DNA from: Toxonevra muliebris
Taxonomy: Eukaryota; Arthropoda; Insecta; Diptera; Pallopteridae
Assembly: GCA_963691655.1 (NCBI GenBank)
Contig: OY829328.1
Location: forward strand, 71,986,400-72,050,399
Direction: 5' to 3'
DNA length: 64,000 nt
The notes beneath the pieces are model-generated. The model was given only the letters and a program-made list of their open reading frames with translations. It was not told the origin of the DNA and did not search any database. Shown here in pieces: positions 34,470-46,788 of the stretch. The stretch's first letter is position 1. Every line of letters starts with the position of its first letter. Position numbers and translations under genes: made by a program.

Positions 34470-35458
34470 TTCGTCACTTTGTTTCTAAAAGACGAGTGGA
34501 GAGATGCACATATTAACGACCGCATTCTCGATGAGAGGAGCACAAAATATTAGCTCAGTTCAGGTACAAAAAATTGTTACAAATTTTTACAAATTGTTGC
34601 AAGTTTCTACTAGTAAAGTGTTCACGTACTCGAAAAACTTGCAACGAGAGAGAAAAACGATAGCGTGAAAAAGTGAGAGAGAAAAAGGTAGCTGCAAATT
34701 TCTACTAGTAAAATTTTTAGTTGCACGAATTTTTAGCTGCCGAAAAAAAAGAACTGTCAAAAATTTGACGTCAACAAGAAGTGTGTTTTGTTGATTTTAG
34801 TAAATTTGTTGTTGTTTTCAATAAAACTGAGGAGAAAAAGAAATATTTGTGATATTGTGGAAGAAGTAAGTAGTATTTGTGAATACTGGTGTGCACACAA
34901 GAAATGATTTCAACAAATTATAAACTCAAATTACTCAAAAAAAAAAACGTCATCTGAATATGAAGTAATTCATTAATTGCACATTTCAATGCTATTTTCT
35001 ATACATTCCACTTTTCACTCGCTTGGAGGTCTTTGCAGAGCACTTTACATCATTTTGAGATGGTTCCATTTGGATTTTGTATTTAATTTGCAAAAATCAC
35101 AACCGCAAAATATTTTTTTCCGCTATAAATTAGCTGTCAAAACAATCGATCAGCTGTTTACTTGCAAGTTTCTACTAGTTTTCTGTTCACGTACTTTTTC
35201 TGCTATTTGTCTCTTTGCGAGAATATTTTTCTCAATTTATCTTTTACTCTCTCGCTGCAAGTTCATTGTATACAGCAGATGCGCAATTTCTTGTGTGCAC
35301 ACATGGCTCATTGTATAACATTCGCGAAAGTGTATGTTGTATCTGCTGTCATTTGTAACGGATATCTACTTTGGGAGCCGTCATGGCACGATGATGGTCG
35401 GCGATAATGTTCTACACGATTTCGTTTGGCGAATGGAAATTTTTTAATGTGCTTTTTG
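34470..35458. repeat. Spacer with CAAGTTTCTACTAGT repeats
   Basis: CAAGTTTCTACTAGT or a close variant occurs at 34605, 34690 and 35165, with GTTCACGTACT after two of them, and CGAGAGAG/CTCTCTCG runs in opposite orientation (34640, 35250). This suggests an old, rearranged inverted-repeat element. 35275-35455 is the ACATGTGGTTGG dispersed repeat, split by the next element. No gene. Confidence 0.45.
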
Positions 35459-36999
35459 TTAAGCGTCCGGTCAATGGCCGTCTGGATCCCCAAAATTAAA
35501 GTAATTTGACACCCATTTTCCGTCAAATTTTTTTAAAATCAATTATTTAATAAAAGTTATTAACTATCCAACCCCCTCCGTTCAATAACCAGGTACCCGG
35601 GTACCCACTACGATTAATATATGTAAATGACGGGTTTATACACCCTTAAGAGACTGTTTATTAAAGTATTTAGATAATTTGACTTTTAAATTGATGATAG
35701 ACAATATAGTTTGTAATTTCTTTTATTTAAACAATAATTCTTATTATAAACAATAGCAAAAAGAGTAAGCAAGAAAAACATAACTCCGTTTTTATTTATT
35801 TTAGTAATATTGTTTTCCATTCTTTTACAGTGTTCACCACAAATAGGGTTCTCACATACCCAATATATTTTTCTAGTTTTGCGACGTTTTTTAAATTCAC
35901 TTTGGAGACATTCATAGCATGCACCAGTAATCTTTTTCCTCCCAGTTGAATCGCGCTGCGTCTGAGGTGTCAATGATACAGATGATGTTGGCTGCGCATT
36001 CGGATTGACAGCTCGACCAAGAAGAGATTCAATCGCCACTTTCGTTGAGAAATGCCTCATAATTTGTGCATTATGCGAACGACTTTCAACGAATGGAGTA
36101 CACAGCTCTCTGCCCAATTGCCGATAAAATAATCGTCGTTCATACGATTTTTTTTATAATTCTCATAATACAGAATATATGCTGCAAGGCAGGCAATATC
36201 GAGAATATTGTAAAAAAATGCTAGAGGCCACCTTTGAGTTGATCTTTTTGTAGTATATCTACCAAGCATTTTATCCATCGTGTCTACTCCAGCTTTAGAC
36301 CAGTTATAAAACTCAATAATTTCGGGTTTTTTCTTTGCACTATCACTAATTTTTGCTTCATGATGCATTGATGATAGCATAATTACTACCTTGTTTTTTT
36401 TTTGGTACATAACTACATAGGGTAACCTTTTCATGAAAGCCAAACACAGTGGATAATTCTTCTCGCGTTTTTGATACAGCCATTGCTGGTGAAATTTATG
36501 CTTTATTTTTCTGAAAGGTGCCAGCAATTGTCAAGTTCCATAATAGTAAAAATTTTGCCAGTGTAAGAGTAGTGAAGATATTATCCATTGTAATGTTTCT
36601 ACCGGATCCTTTATACGGTGCCACCAAGTCTTTGACAACTCTTTCACCAACGTTTTTCTCACGACCATGTTTCGATTTCCCAGTGTAAAGCTGTCCAGTA
36701 AGTGGATACGAATTTTCAGCATCACATATCCACCATACTTTAATTCCATATTTAGCTGGCTTTGACGGAATATACAGAGTGAATCTAGTTCGACCTCGGT
36801 ATGGATAAAGTTGCTCGTCGATTGTCAGGTATTCTGTTTGCTGATAATTTTGTATATTTTCTTTTCAGTATCACTGCATATTTTGTACGTCTATTCACTA
36901 CGCTTGTAGAATTCCAAAGGGACATCTATATATCACATATACGTGGGTACCCGGTCATTGAACGAATGGTGAAAGTTTGGTCATTGACCGGACGGTTAA
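35459..36999 (-). mobile_element. piggyBac-type transposon, 5'-deleted copy
   Basis: TTAA at 35459-35462 and 36996-36999 bound inverted tips: left GCGTCCGGTCAATGGCC; the right end read inward is CCGTCCGGTCAATGACC. Subterminal inverted repeats (GTTCAATRACC plus GGGTACCCAC) lie about 100 and 30 bases inside. It landed in a dispersed repeat whose two halves match 54180-54290. It carries the C-terminal two thirds of a transposase on the minus strand. Confidence 0.85.
35686..36845 (-). pseudogene. piggyBac-like transposase, broken and N-terminally truncated
   Basis: Reading from 36845 down, different frames give: TIDEQLYPYRGRTRF (first catalytic Asp), a KPAKYGIK segment, YTGK, GSGRNITMDN (second Asp), then IIEFYNWSKAGVDTMDKMLG (third Asp) with RWPLAFFYNILD, and finally a Cys-rich tail with CYEC, CENPICGEHC. 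This is the order in DDE_Tnp_1_7 (piggyBac) transposases. The acidic N-terminus and the region before the first Asp are missing. At least two frame changes, near 36530 and 36110, break it, so no active protein is expected. The catalytic order was judged by eye. Confidence 0.8.
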
Positions 37000-37609
37000 C
37001 ACGCTATAACCGAGTTCCACTGTATATACCTCATCGAAAGCAAAATGTCTTATGAAGAACATACCACATGTCACTCCTATTGAACTGTGGCCGTTTTGTA
37101 ATTAAATAATTTGTTAAGAGTTTACATAACTATATTAAATTGAAAAATATAAATATCTATGTAGGAAATAATCCATGGCTTAGGTAAGAGCCAAATGTAA
37201 ATATAGTTCTATGCCAGATCATGAGCAACAAGTATTCTCTGGGATCAAATGTATTTAACATGGTATTTCAGAAGTTATAAGTAAGAAATAGAAAATATGC
37301 ATTTTTATTGAATTTTGTAAATTTTACAAAAATTTGGTCAGCTGTAGCCTCTAAAAAATATATTAGGACCTGTGAAGTTATAATTTTCACATCAAGTTTG
37401 TTATTTTATCTAGCCGCATTTTTCATTTCAATGCAAAATAATTAATTTTACTATTTTTTGTTGATTTTCAAAACCACCTTCCAAAAAAGTATGTCTGTTC
37501 ATCTGGCCTCGAAGTCAGATGAAATCTAATATTTTTAAATTATATAAATGCAATTTTAAAGTCAGTATATATAGAAATATTGAACCGTGATTATTTTTGG
37601 GCAAAATTT

Positions 37610-38045
37610 ATAAATGTCGTTTTTAACGAATTTTAAAAGCTGCTGTTCGATTAATCCAATGTTGGGACAATATGAGTTAACGCTGGAGTACCGTAGGGCT
37701 CCACTTCTCCTGGGCCGTATTCAAAATCGAGCTAAAAAGCTAATAGGAGACAGTAAGGTTTCCAATTCTATTAAATCCCTAAAGCATCGTAGAAACCTAG
37801 CCTGCCCGACTCGATTCTTCTGAGAATTTCATGATAGTTGTTCTGGGGAAATGCGCGATTTGATGCCATCAATTCGTGTGTTCTCTAGGGCTACACGGAC
37901 CACAAGTGGAACTCACGCATTCCTCGTGGACACGGTATTCCAATGTACCACGCATTACACACATAGCTTTTTCCTCTATCGTACCGCGCAAATATTTTGC
38001 CTGATTGTTTTTACCTTTACTTTCAAAAAAGTTTTTAAAATTTAA
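37610..38045 (+). pseudogene. Non-LTR retrotransposon 3' end (second copy)
   Basis: Frames carry LLLGRIQNRAKKLIGD, NSIKSLKHRR, then in another frame VFQCTTHYTHSFF and a decayed WN.LPA region. Colinear with 2995-3500 and followed by the same spacer (38410 on), so both belong to the duplicated segment. Several frameshifts and a short deletion. Confidence 0.65.
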
Positions 38046-38400
38046 AACCTTGGCTGTCTATGCCTGTTTCTAATTATAAATGATAACACGTCTCGCTGTG
38101 GACATCCTCTGGTTGTTTTGACTGATATGTTTCCTAGCCCTGTTGTCATCTCAACTGTTCGAGAAGAAAGCATTTCTGGCATACATCTGTATGTTGTGTT
38201 ATCTTATCGATTTATTGAGTTTTTGACAGTCTCGTTTTAGGTGTTGTCTTAAACTCCTTCGATGTCAAGAAAAGCACATACTACTACTTTTTCACATCAG
38301 GGCACTCGATCTGGAATCTTTTCGAGAGGGTTAACCGCAATCTTATTTGAGCAGCACCAGTAGTCAAACCTATTCGGAACAGTTTAAACTTACTTCAGCT
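38046..38400 (-). pseudogene. Probable LINE relic
   Basis: On the minus strand the part around GAGGGTTAACCG and TTGAGCAGCACCAGTAGTCA (38324-38365) matches the LINE reverse transcriptase fragment at 44375-44420 (GAGGGTTAACCGATAGC, AGCAACACCAAGAGTCAGTC). Too short to define frames. Confidence 0.4.
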
Positions 38401-39328
38401 CGGCGGCTTGCTTTAAATGAAATTATTGGACGTTACAGTGCTAGTGACCGCTGAAATTAGAAAACGGAAGGGTAAATCTAAACAATGAAGCGGGCACCTC
38501 AGTAAGATCCGAACTTGAGTTTCTTTTCTTAGCACCGTAACTTTAATTTCAAATAATAAAAATTCACTAAAATTATGGAAAAATTTCTAATTGTGTTTTC
38601 GTTATCTGTGATAACCCCAACTTCTAAAAAATATTCGGTGAGTATTTCTATACACCTAAAGTTTAAATTGTTGCTACAGCTAAAAATTATTTCGACACTA
38701 ATTTTTTAAGTAAACAGATTTTCTTATCTCGTGAGAAATTAATTTATTGTAGCTCGTGCGGGTTTTAATTATTAAAAGACAGACGGACATTATGAGAAAG
38801 ATCCGGTCCGCTGACAAACTTTGGACAATGCTTAATTTTATCACAAAAAAAACACCTCAAGCCAAATGGTACAATCTCGGTTATCCTTATATTTCAATAG
38901 CAGCAAACAAGAAAATTGGTAAAAAATATTAAAAAAAGGGTAACAAAACAGTTGTTTAAAAAGTAGTAAAAAAAGTATTGAAAAAGTCATTGTACAAAAT
39001 TTCAGTACTGGACTGTACATATATGGTTCCAAAGACACATCGTACTACAAATAGTTCCTGAGATATCTCGTCATGAATATTCAGGTTCTATGGGAGGTGC
39101 TACTCCCTCTTGACAATAAGGAGTCACACTTCATTATAACCTCGGTATTGATAAATAATACTTGCATATCAAATCTTAGTACCATACTACAAATGTTTCC
39201 TAAGATATCTCTTAATGACTATTGAGGTCATATGGGAGGTGCCACACCCCTTTTTTCATTCCCACTTAAATCATTTCTGTAGTATGACATTGTCAAACAA
39301 CGTCATTGTACGAAATTTCAGCCCGTCA

Positions 39329-40470
39329 CACAGTGGTCTGGAATCACGAAAAGATGGCCATAAGTCGAAAAAATCGTTCTTTTGTAATGATTATTTGTGC
39401 TAAGAGGTTTTTGGTGTCGGTGATTACGAATCCGATCTCAGTTTAAAAAAAAAAACAATATGGCGGATCCAAAATGATCCGCAATTTTGCAAAAAAAAAT
39501 TATCGAATTTTGACTAAACCAGACTTTTGGGGGTTTTTGGAGTCGTTAATTACGAATCCGATCTCAGTTTTTGAAAAAACAAAATTGCTGATCCAAAATG
39601 GTGGACCATTTCCAAAAAATATATATAATTTTGACGAAACCAGACATTTGGGGTTTTTGGAATCTCTGATTACGATTCCGTTCTTAATTTGTAAAAAAAA
39701 ACAAAATGGCGTATTCGAGGTGGTAGATGCTGATGTTGTCCCTATTGTCAATACGAAAGGAGATAATAGAGGAGGATGGCTAATACAGCTAATGCAAGCT
39801 CAAGGAAATATTAACAGTTATTGGACGCAAAAATCTTTAACCTTCCCCTCCCACCATCTATATGAATTTTACACAAAAAAATTTCTATTATACAAATACT
39901 TTTTTGATGTTACAATTGCTGGGACATAGAATATAACGCATCTGTACCTTGCATTGAAAATATTGTGTAAAATCCATTCCGGCAACTAATATTTTTATAT
40001 GTTTTACAAAAATGAATAATTAATAATTTAAAACTAATAACTCGGCGGGAACCCTTGGGAATTTTTTTAAAACCCTTTTTTCTCAGCCTTGAAAACAGCT
40101 TACATGATAAAAACACCGATGAATTTATTACTTATTTATTGTTCTGATTATGATTAAATAACATTTTTATTTAGATATATGAAAAGTACTAACTCTTACA
40201 AGTTGATTGCATGTTGTCTCGTTAAAATCGGCGAAACAGTTTAAAAACTACACACTTTCTAATAACACACTTTTTCCACATGAAAATTCCACACTTACTT
40301 TTACTAAGACTTAAAAAGGCAAAAAAAATTGTTGAAGAATAGCTGTACTTAAGCGTTGTTCTAAAACGCTGCTACGGTTATCACTGCTACTATTTGAAAT
40401 GTCAGAACCCTCCCAAAAAAACTTTATTTTTCGACTTATGGCCAGCTTTTTGGGATTGCAGTCCACAGTG
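39329..40470. mobile_element. Inverted-repeat element (TIR CACWGTGGWCTG), 1.14 kb
   Basis: Left CACAGTGGTCTGGAATC with ATGGCCATAAGTCGAAAAA; the right end read inward is CACTGTGGACTGCAATC with TGGCCATAAGTCGAAAAA. CGTCA flanks both ends (39324-39328 and 40471-40475). The interior contains three copies (39410, 39525, 39645) of the 'GGTTTTTGGAGTCGTTAATTACG' repeat. No transposase domain recognised. The tip and length suggest a hAT or P-type element, not settled. Confidence 0.6.
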
Positions 40471-40479
40471 CGTCAGTCA

Positions 40480-41110
40480 ATATCCATCACCATTCTAGTG
40501 TATCCAGAAGCGTCGTTGTTTTTATTGCTTTTCTTTGTTTTCAATTCATACTTTGTATTATACCTATACATACATTAATGTACAGTTTCTAACTAAATAC
40601 TAACATACATCTATTTGTTATTTGTGTTTCCCCTCCAACATACTACATACTTATATTCTTTATGCGACGTAGCATGTGTATGGCCTTGAAATTTGTTCAA
40701 GGACTATTATTGTACATATGACAAAAGTATCAACCCTTATACTATGTTACACACAGCCGTATCCCTTATTGTGCTTATAAGTAGTGTTCGACCGAAACCG
40801 ATTGTTTTTGGTCGAAACCAAAACCAAATTGAGTGTAAAAAATTTTAAGACGTAATTAGTTCTGAGAAAAAAATTGTACTGGGCATAGGGTGTATTTTCA
40901 ACCTCCACTGAGGCACAGGATGTTTAAGAAAATTTCTTAGGAAAAATACTTGTCAGAGAATATTGTAACTTCTTAGTCGGAGCCTCATTGTGATCGCCTA
41001 AAAAAATTTAATTTTTGGAAATTTGTTTTAAAGAAAAGTATTGCATCGACTATTTTAAAATTTTGAGAATATATTTGTGCATAAATAATGTATACACAGT
41101 AATTTTTTTG
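40480..41110. repeat. Duplicated spacer block (paralogue of 8957-9020 and 10500-11660)
   Basis: Begins CAATATCCATCACCATTCTA as at 8966, then runs colinear with 10500-10985 and 11520-11660. It lacks the 527-bp TTAA MITE present at 10990 and about 1.5 kb of other sequence found in the first copy. Confidence 0.65.
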
Positions 41111-43420
41111 AATGAAGTTATTAAGCATTTCAGCAAGGTATTCCCATCTCTCTAGTCTCCAAAACAAAAAATTACCTCACTGTTGCAGTGATTGCGGCCT
41201 TCACAGCGCGTTAAATAAAAAACTAAAAAGAGTTCCTTCTGCACTCGTCACATGATATGATTACATACTTTACGCATTGTTGTTTACTTAATTATAACAG
41301 TTTTCGTTTTTATGTTCCAAAAAGTGCAACTATGGGGTTTTCAATCTTTTTCAATCTGGAAAGAATAAAATATAAATAAAAATAAACTATGCAATAAGAC
41401 AATACATAAATAAAAACAAATTTTTGAAATTGATATGTAAGTATGTATATTCCACAACCGTTTATGATATAGAAATTATATGTTGCATACTTTTGGTGTT
41501 TATCACTTCCTACGGGTTTTATCTTAATTTTCTACCCTACATTTCAGACCTTTTATATTCAAACCATACATAAGCCAAAGTATTAAAATCTCTTCAGAGA
41601 AATGAGAACAATAATTACAGGCTTATCACACCTCCATATAAAATACAGTACCTATAGTTAATGTCAAAATCATAGGAAGCGCCAATTAGCTTTTGAGATG
41701 ATAACCAACCAAAATTTGTTTTTTTTTTATGTATAATTTTGTAGCTTGAAGTTTTAGGAGGCCTCTAATTATAAATAATCTTATGCGAATTCAATGCCGA
41801 CATTCGGGTGATGTATAATTTGAAAAATTACTTTTTGCATATTTTCTCAAAAAAAATTAATAAACATGGTTATGATCTCAATAAAGATAAGCTTTTGAAA
41901 AAATTAGTTACTATCCGAATATTTTTGCTGTGTTAAATAATTAACTTGCATGTTTACTCCAAATCTCACTACATTTGTTTTTAGTCAACACTTTTGACCT
42001 GAAATCTTTATAGTATATCTTTATAAATAAACTTTTGAGATTACCAAAACGCTATAAAATGGTTTTTAAAACAAAATTTGTTCTTTTGAGCAACTAATCT
42101 ATCTGTACTTGTTTTTTTTCTATTCCAAAAAGGATGATTCATTTATAATTTATTTTTATATGCATTGCGTAAACATAGAGCGACTAGACTTATTGTAAAA
42201 AACTGTAATATTATTTATTTATGATTTAAGTACAATTTCCAACAATATATTTGTTTGCAATATCCTATTCCATGCAGCCTGCTTTAAGTTCATAAGCTTG
42301 AATTAATTTTGAGTGGGTTGGCAAAAACTTCTAGACTTAATCCACTCTATTGTTCGGAGAAGAGGGGTTAATTTCAATTCAACAAAATGTTTTTTTTTTT
42401 TTAATATTTTTAGAATGCTAAATTTTGTATGTCCTTCTGCCTTTTTCTTTCTTATTGCAAACAAAGTAATAATAAAAACAAGGAAGGAGTTTTTGCTGTT
42501 ACTTCATTCTCGTTCGAGACACGTTCTCCGAGTCAGGGGACCACATCGCTCATCGATTGTTATCCTTTAATGTTTCTCTGCAAATAATACATACTAAAAT
42601 TAGTTTTTGTTATTTACAATAACGACATACTGACTTTTTGGCAGCTTCTATACTTTTTTTGAAATCAATTTATTTAAATATTTCGTTTCATGCAAATATG
42701 CAACAATAATAAATATTTGACGTTTGCCTTTGCGTTTTCGTGAGCCATTCACAATAGATGTGAAAAACAGCTGATTTGAAGAGTTGCTTTTCCTATTTGA
42801 GAAGATAATCAACGTGATTGCAATTGAGGTGATTATCTTTGTGTGATAAATATCGATATTTTCAACGTGATTAACACTTTGAATGTGATATAAACGCACT
42901 ATTACTCGGCGTTCATTTTTTGGCCTTAAAGTTCTCAAAGGCCAAAAAAATTCGATTTTTAAAGACGCTAAATTTTGATGTTCTTGATTACTTTCCTTTT
43001 TTCAAAAGATTGAAAAAAATTCTGTTGAAAACGTGTTGGACAAAATTTTTATAATGCAGTAGGTGATCAGTTACATGAATTCGTAACAGGGCCTGTTTTA
43101 TCAAAACTCGGGGAATTTTCGGCTGATCTCGTTCAAATTTGGTGTGGTAACTACTAACTAACTACTACTAACTACTTTGTGCAAGTTTAAACCCGACCAA
43201 TTTTACAAGTGGGTTCACTTGAGATATTAATCCTCCATTTATATGTATGTTCCTTATAGGCTCCGATACCATTGATACACTTCAGATTTGAAATAAAAAT
43301 ATAGTCCTAACTGTAGAAAGCAAAATAAGCACATCCCATATAACTTAAATATGAATTGAAATGATATCAGGAATCAGATTTAGGATGGAAACATTGTTTC
43401 TCAATGGCATTCTAAGGAAA
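41111..43420. other. Gene-free spacer
   Basis: No domain-bearing frame, element ends or repeats I can define; strongly AT-rich. Small TAACTACTA runs occur at 43146-43170. Confidence 0.4.
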
Positions 43421-44059
43421 GAAAATAGAGGTGGTGTATTTTATTGGACGTGGCACCTACCATACAAACGAATTGTTGAAACAAATTGAGAAACCATAGT
43501 GAAACAATGAGCATTTTTCTGTGTGAAAATTGGATGTTAGTGGTTGGTTAGTGGTTGGGCAGAATAGTCCCAAATTAGACTTTCCATACTACTAAAATGT
43601 ATTTTTTTGGTATATTTCCGTAACTATTTGCAGGAGAATGCTTAAATTTGGTAAAGAGATGCTGGTTAACAATGCAATGCTACAAGGAAAGCTTGGGTGT
43701 GATTGAAAAAGAGGGCAAGGCACTTTCCATATAACTTGTATTTTCATTATTGGATATCTCAGGAACTATTTATGGTGCGGTACTAAGGTTTGGAATAAAA
43801 ATATAATTTGTGGGAAAAATATGAATTGACTTGAATTAGTTGGTATGAGATCTTCTATGCAATCCAGGTCTTTAATACGTTGTATTTCCTAAATTATTTG
43901 TCGTACATTATCGATAGTTGGCACGACAACTTTAGTTGCCAGTGAGATGCTGGAAGAAAAAAGTGAATGGTTTAGAGAAACCATGAGTGACACTTTCCAT
44001 ACAAAGGAAATGTTTCAAACGGTATACTTGAGGGACCATAGCAATGAAAACATTGAAAG

Positions 44060-45398
44060 TTGGGAAACTGATCACTGGAAACGGTATATGAAGGCAACGA
44101 TAGCATGGAAGGCAATGAAAGTTTGTGTATGGAGGCGGTAGTTAGTAGTTATAGGGATTGCTATGGCGATGACGTTAGCCTTACATTGACAAAAAGCTGC
44201 CAATGCCTTGGATACCTTTAGCTCAACATGAGAACGCCAAAGAAGTCTGGTATCTAGTATGACTCCTAGATATTTCACTTCTTGGAATAGCTGAATAGTG
44301 ATTCCTCTGAGTACTGGTAAAACGAGACCATCAATTTTTCTTCTCCTGGTGAAAAGAATAACATCAGTTTAAAGAGGGTTAACCGATAGCCCGTTTAAGC
44401 AACACCAAGAGTCAGTCATATTTAGAGCAATTTGGGCCTTCCTACAAACAAACCCGACCGATTGGCCCGTGATTAAGCAGGCAACGTCATCGGCATAGGC
44501 CTGTGTGTAGATACCCGACTCATTTAGGGAAACAAGCAGAGAGTCAACCAGCAGACACCACAGCAGTGGAGAGAGTACGCTCCCTTGGAGGCACGCCGCA
44601 AGTCACAGATTGACCACAATCAGCTTGAACCATCATAAGTCTATGTGACAGCATTGAGCATATCCAGTTAATAAGAACCGGATCCACTCCATGCTGACCT
44701 GCTGCATTGCACATGCCGTCCAAAGTCGCGTTGTCAAATGCCCCCTCAATATCAACAAAAATACCAATAGTGTACTCTTTCCTGTTGAGGGCCCACTCAA
44801 TCCGACCTACCAGATTTTGTAGGGCCGTCTTACATGATTTCCAACATTGGTAAGCATGCTGAAATGAAGAGAGAGGATGTAACAATAACGACGGTCAAGA
44901 TACTTTAGTAAGAAAGACATCATACTAATTGGTCTAAAGCTTTAGGGATTGGTATAGTTGTCCTTTCCAATTTTTGGAATGAAAATAACTTTTACCAACC
45001 TCCAAGAAGATCTTCTTCAAAACCGGTAGCAATTGCACCATACCCTCTTTCAGAGCAACTGGTAGTATACCATCCGGACCCGACGATTTGAAGCTGTCAA
45101 AGGAAGCAATAGCAAACCTAATCGCATCTTCATTCGCCATTGTCCTGCCAACCCACCAGCTGCGCTGCGAAACTGTCGAACTAACCCTCCCCGCTTCCGA
45201 AAAAGTGGGATGTTGAACAACGGAGACCTGATTGTCCGGAAAGTGAGATTCCAGCATTAAGCTGAACATCTTACTTTTTGATTCCTTGAAAGTGCCATCA
45301 GATTTTTTTGAGTGAACACAGTCGGTTGGCTTGACCCTTTTTGAGGATTTTCGCCAACCTAGCTGTTTCAGACCTAGTTTCAATACCGCTGCAGAAAT
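44060..45398 (-). pseudogene. LINE reverse transcriptase fragment (R1/LOA/I-like)
   Basis: From 45380 down, in several frames: KSDGTFKESKSKMF, FKSSGPDGILPVALKEG (RT fingers), SSFQHAYQCWKSCKTAL, GIFVDIEGAFDNATLDGM (palm motif A, about 44715-44775), SVTCGVPP (motif B, frame changes after it), then the YADD box (44486-44497) and KYLGVILD with a WRSH motif (44228-44278). This order is a non-LTR RT palm and thumb. 'FVDIEGAFDN' points to the R1/LOA/I group (family knowledge, not searched). There is no endonuclease. Frameshifts at about 44900 and 44570 make it dead. The hAT MITE at 45407 interrupts its upstream part. Confidence 0.75.
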
Positions 45399-45406
45399 GA
45401 TAAGTG

Positions 45407-46053
45407 TAGTGTTGATTCGATACCCATATAGTATCGATACTTTTACTCATTACTTGTGTCGAATAAAAGTATCGAGATGCCCCCGAAAATATCAGGAAAA
45501 ATATCGAGTACTCGTTTAAAGACACAATTTACACTATTCAACACGATGGTGTACTCAGTTTTTCGCCTTTAGAAATATGTGAATCATATAGAAATGACGT
45601 ATGAGCTGTATGAATTAAAAGAAAAGTTGCTAATTGTTGAGTAGCTTATACAAGTATGATATTTATTATGTTTATTGTTTTTGAATGAAAATATTTCAAT
45701 ATACATTATATTCTACATTTATGGCGGCAATATTTTCCAGAACTTCTTTCATAAATTGGAATATTGCAATATGAATTGAAATATTTTGAATATGCATATT
45801 AAATAATTCTGATGTAGAATTTTAAAATGTACTATTAATTGCTGTAAAATATTGCAATACGACTCACAATCTTAAATATTGTACAGCAATATTTCAGTTT
45901 TACAAATCAATGTTTTTCAAAAGTATCGAGTATCCGATACTGACCCATTTTTTTCGATACCAAGTAAAATATACCATAAGTATTTTACTATGGCATCGAG
46001 TAAAAAAATCGAATGAAAAGTATCGAGTATTTACTTGTATCGAATCATCACTA
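45407..46053. mobile_element. hAT MITE (647 bp) with perfect 8-bp target duplication
   Basis: Left end TAGTGTTGATTCGATAC, right end GTATCGAATCATCACTA. GATAAGTG flanks both sides exactly (45399-45406 and 46054-46061). Inner arms pair through AGTATCGA/TCGATACT words. An 8-bp duplication with a TAGNG tip is diagnostic of hAT transposons. No transposase. It sits in the LINE fragment. Confidence 0.9.
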
Positions 46054-46334
46054 GATAAGTGCAATAATTAAATTTAGATCGGAAGTTGGCACGCTCATAC
46101 GGTCATTTCCTTTGCAAAGGTTTTTTTGGTTGTTATAATTTGTGTATTATCCAAACTTTGCCAGGGCTGAACAGACTGAACAAACTTAAATTATACTTTA
46201 ACTTTTATTTGCCAGAACACTTGATTAAACAGTTTATGCACATATGTATATTCATACAAACAAGAACATGCATTAGAATAATCCAAAAACGAATTTTTAT
46301 CTCTTTATATTTGTTTCTATTTTGTTGTTCACTT

Positions 46335-46788
46335 AATATACGCAGTAGCTTCAATAGGCGGCAGCAGCGGCGATAGAAAAAAGAAGCAGCAACTAGAACA
46401 TTGCAGAACGATTTTTTAAACAAATCATAGGCGCATTTACACATTTCTTCTCTCGTGTTTTTGTACATATGTATACGACTATAGGTGTCGTGCTTTCGTT
46501 TTGTCTTAATTTCTCATTTATGCAATAATATGGAACAAAAATGCTTATTACTGCGCGTGAGTTAAACCAAAGTTTGCAGAAGTACACCACGTGGTTACCG
46601 AAATTTTTCTACGAGTCGTAGCCGAATATTTACAAGATACCGAATTGTTTCATTGCAGTAGCGAAATTCATAGCATTGTTATAGCCGATACCATTGTATA
46701 ATAATCAGTAAGATTTTCTCTGTGAACGGAAGTAGCTGAATTTGGAAATTTTGTTTAATTATTTAAAAAAAAACCGCAATAAATAAAT
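46335..46788 (+). promoter_or_regulatory. Promoter and 5' UTR of gene B'
   Basis: GGCGGCAGCAGCGGCGATAG block (46357-46376), TCTACGAGTCGTAGCCGAAT (46608-46627), initiator TCAGT (46705-46709) and TGTGAACGGAAGTAGCTG. Almost identical to the B promoter from about 14235 onward. Confidence 0.6.

Noticed and set aside
43947..44141. Small plus-strand gene MLEEKSEWFRETMSDTF
   Set aside because: The 3' part overlaps the antisense of the LINE fragment, and there is no splice, promoter or family support.
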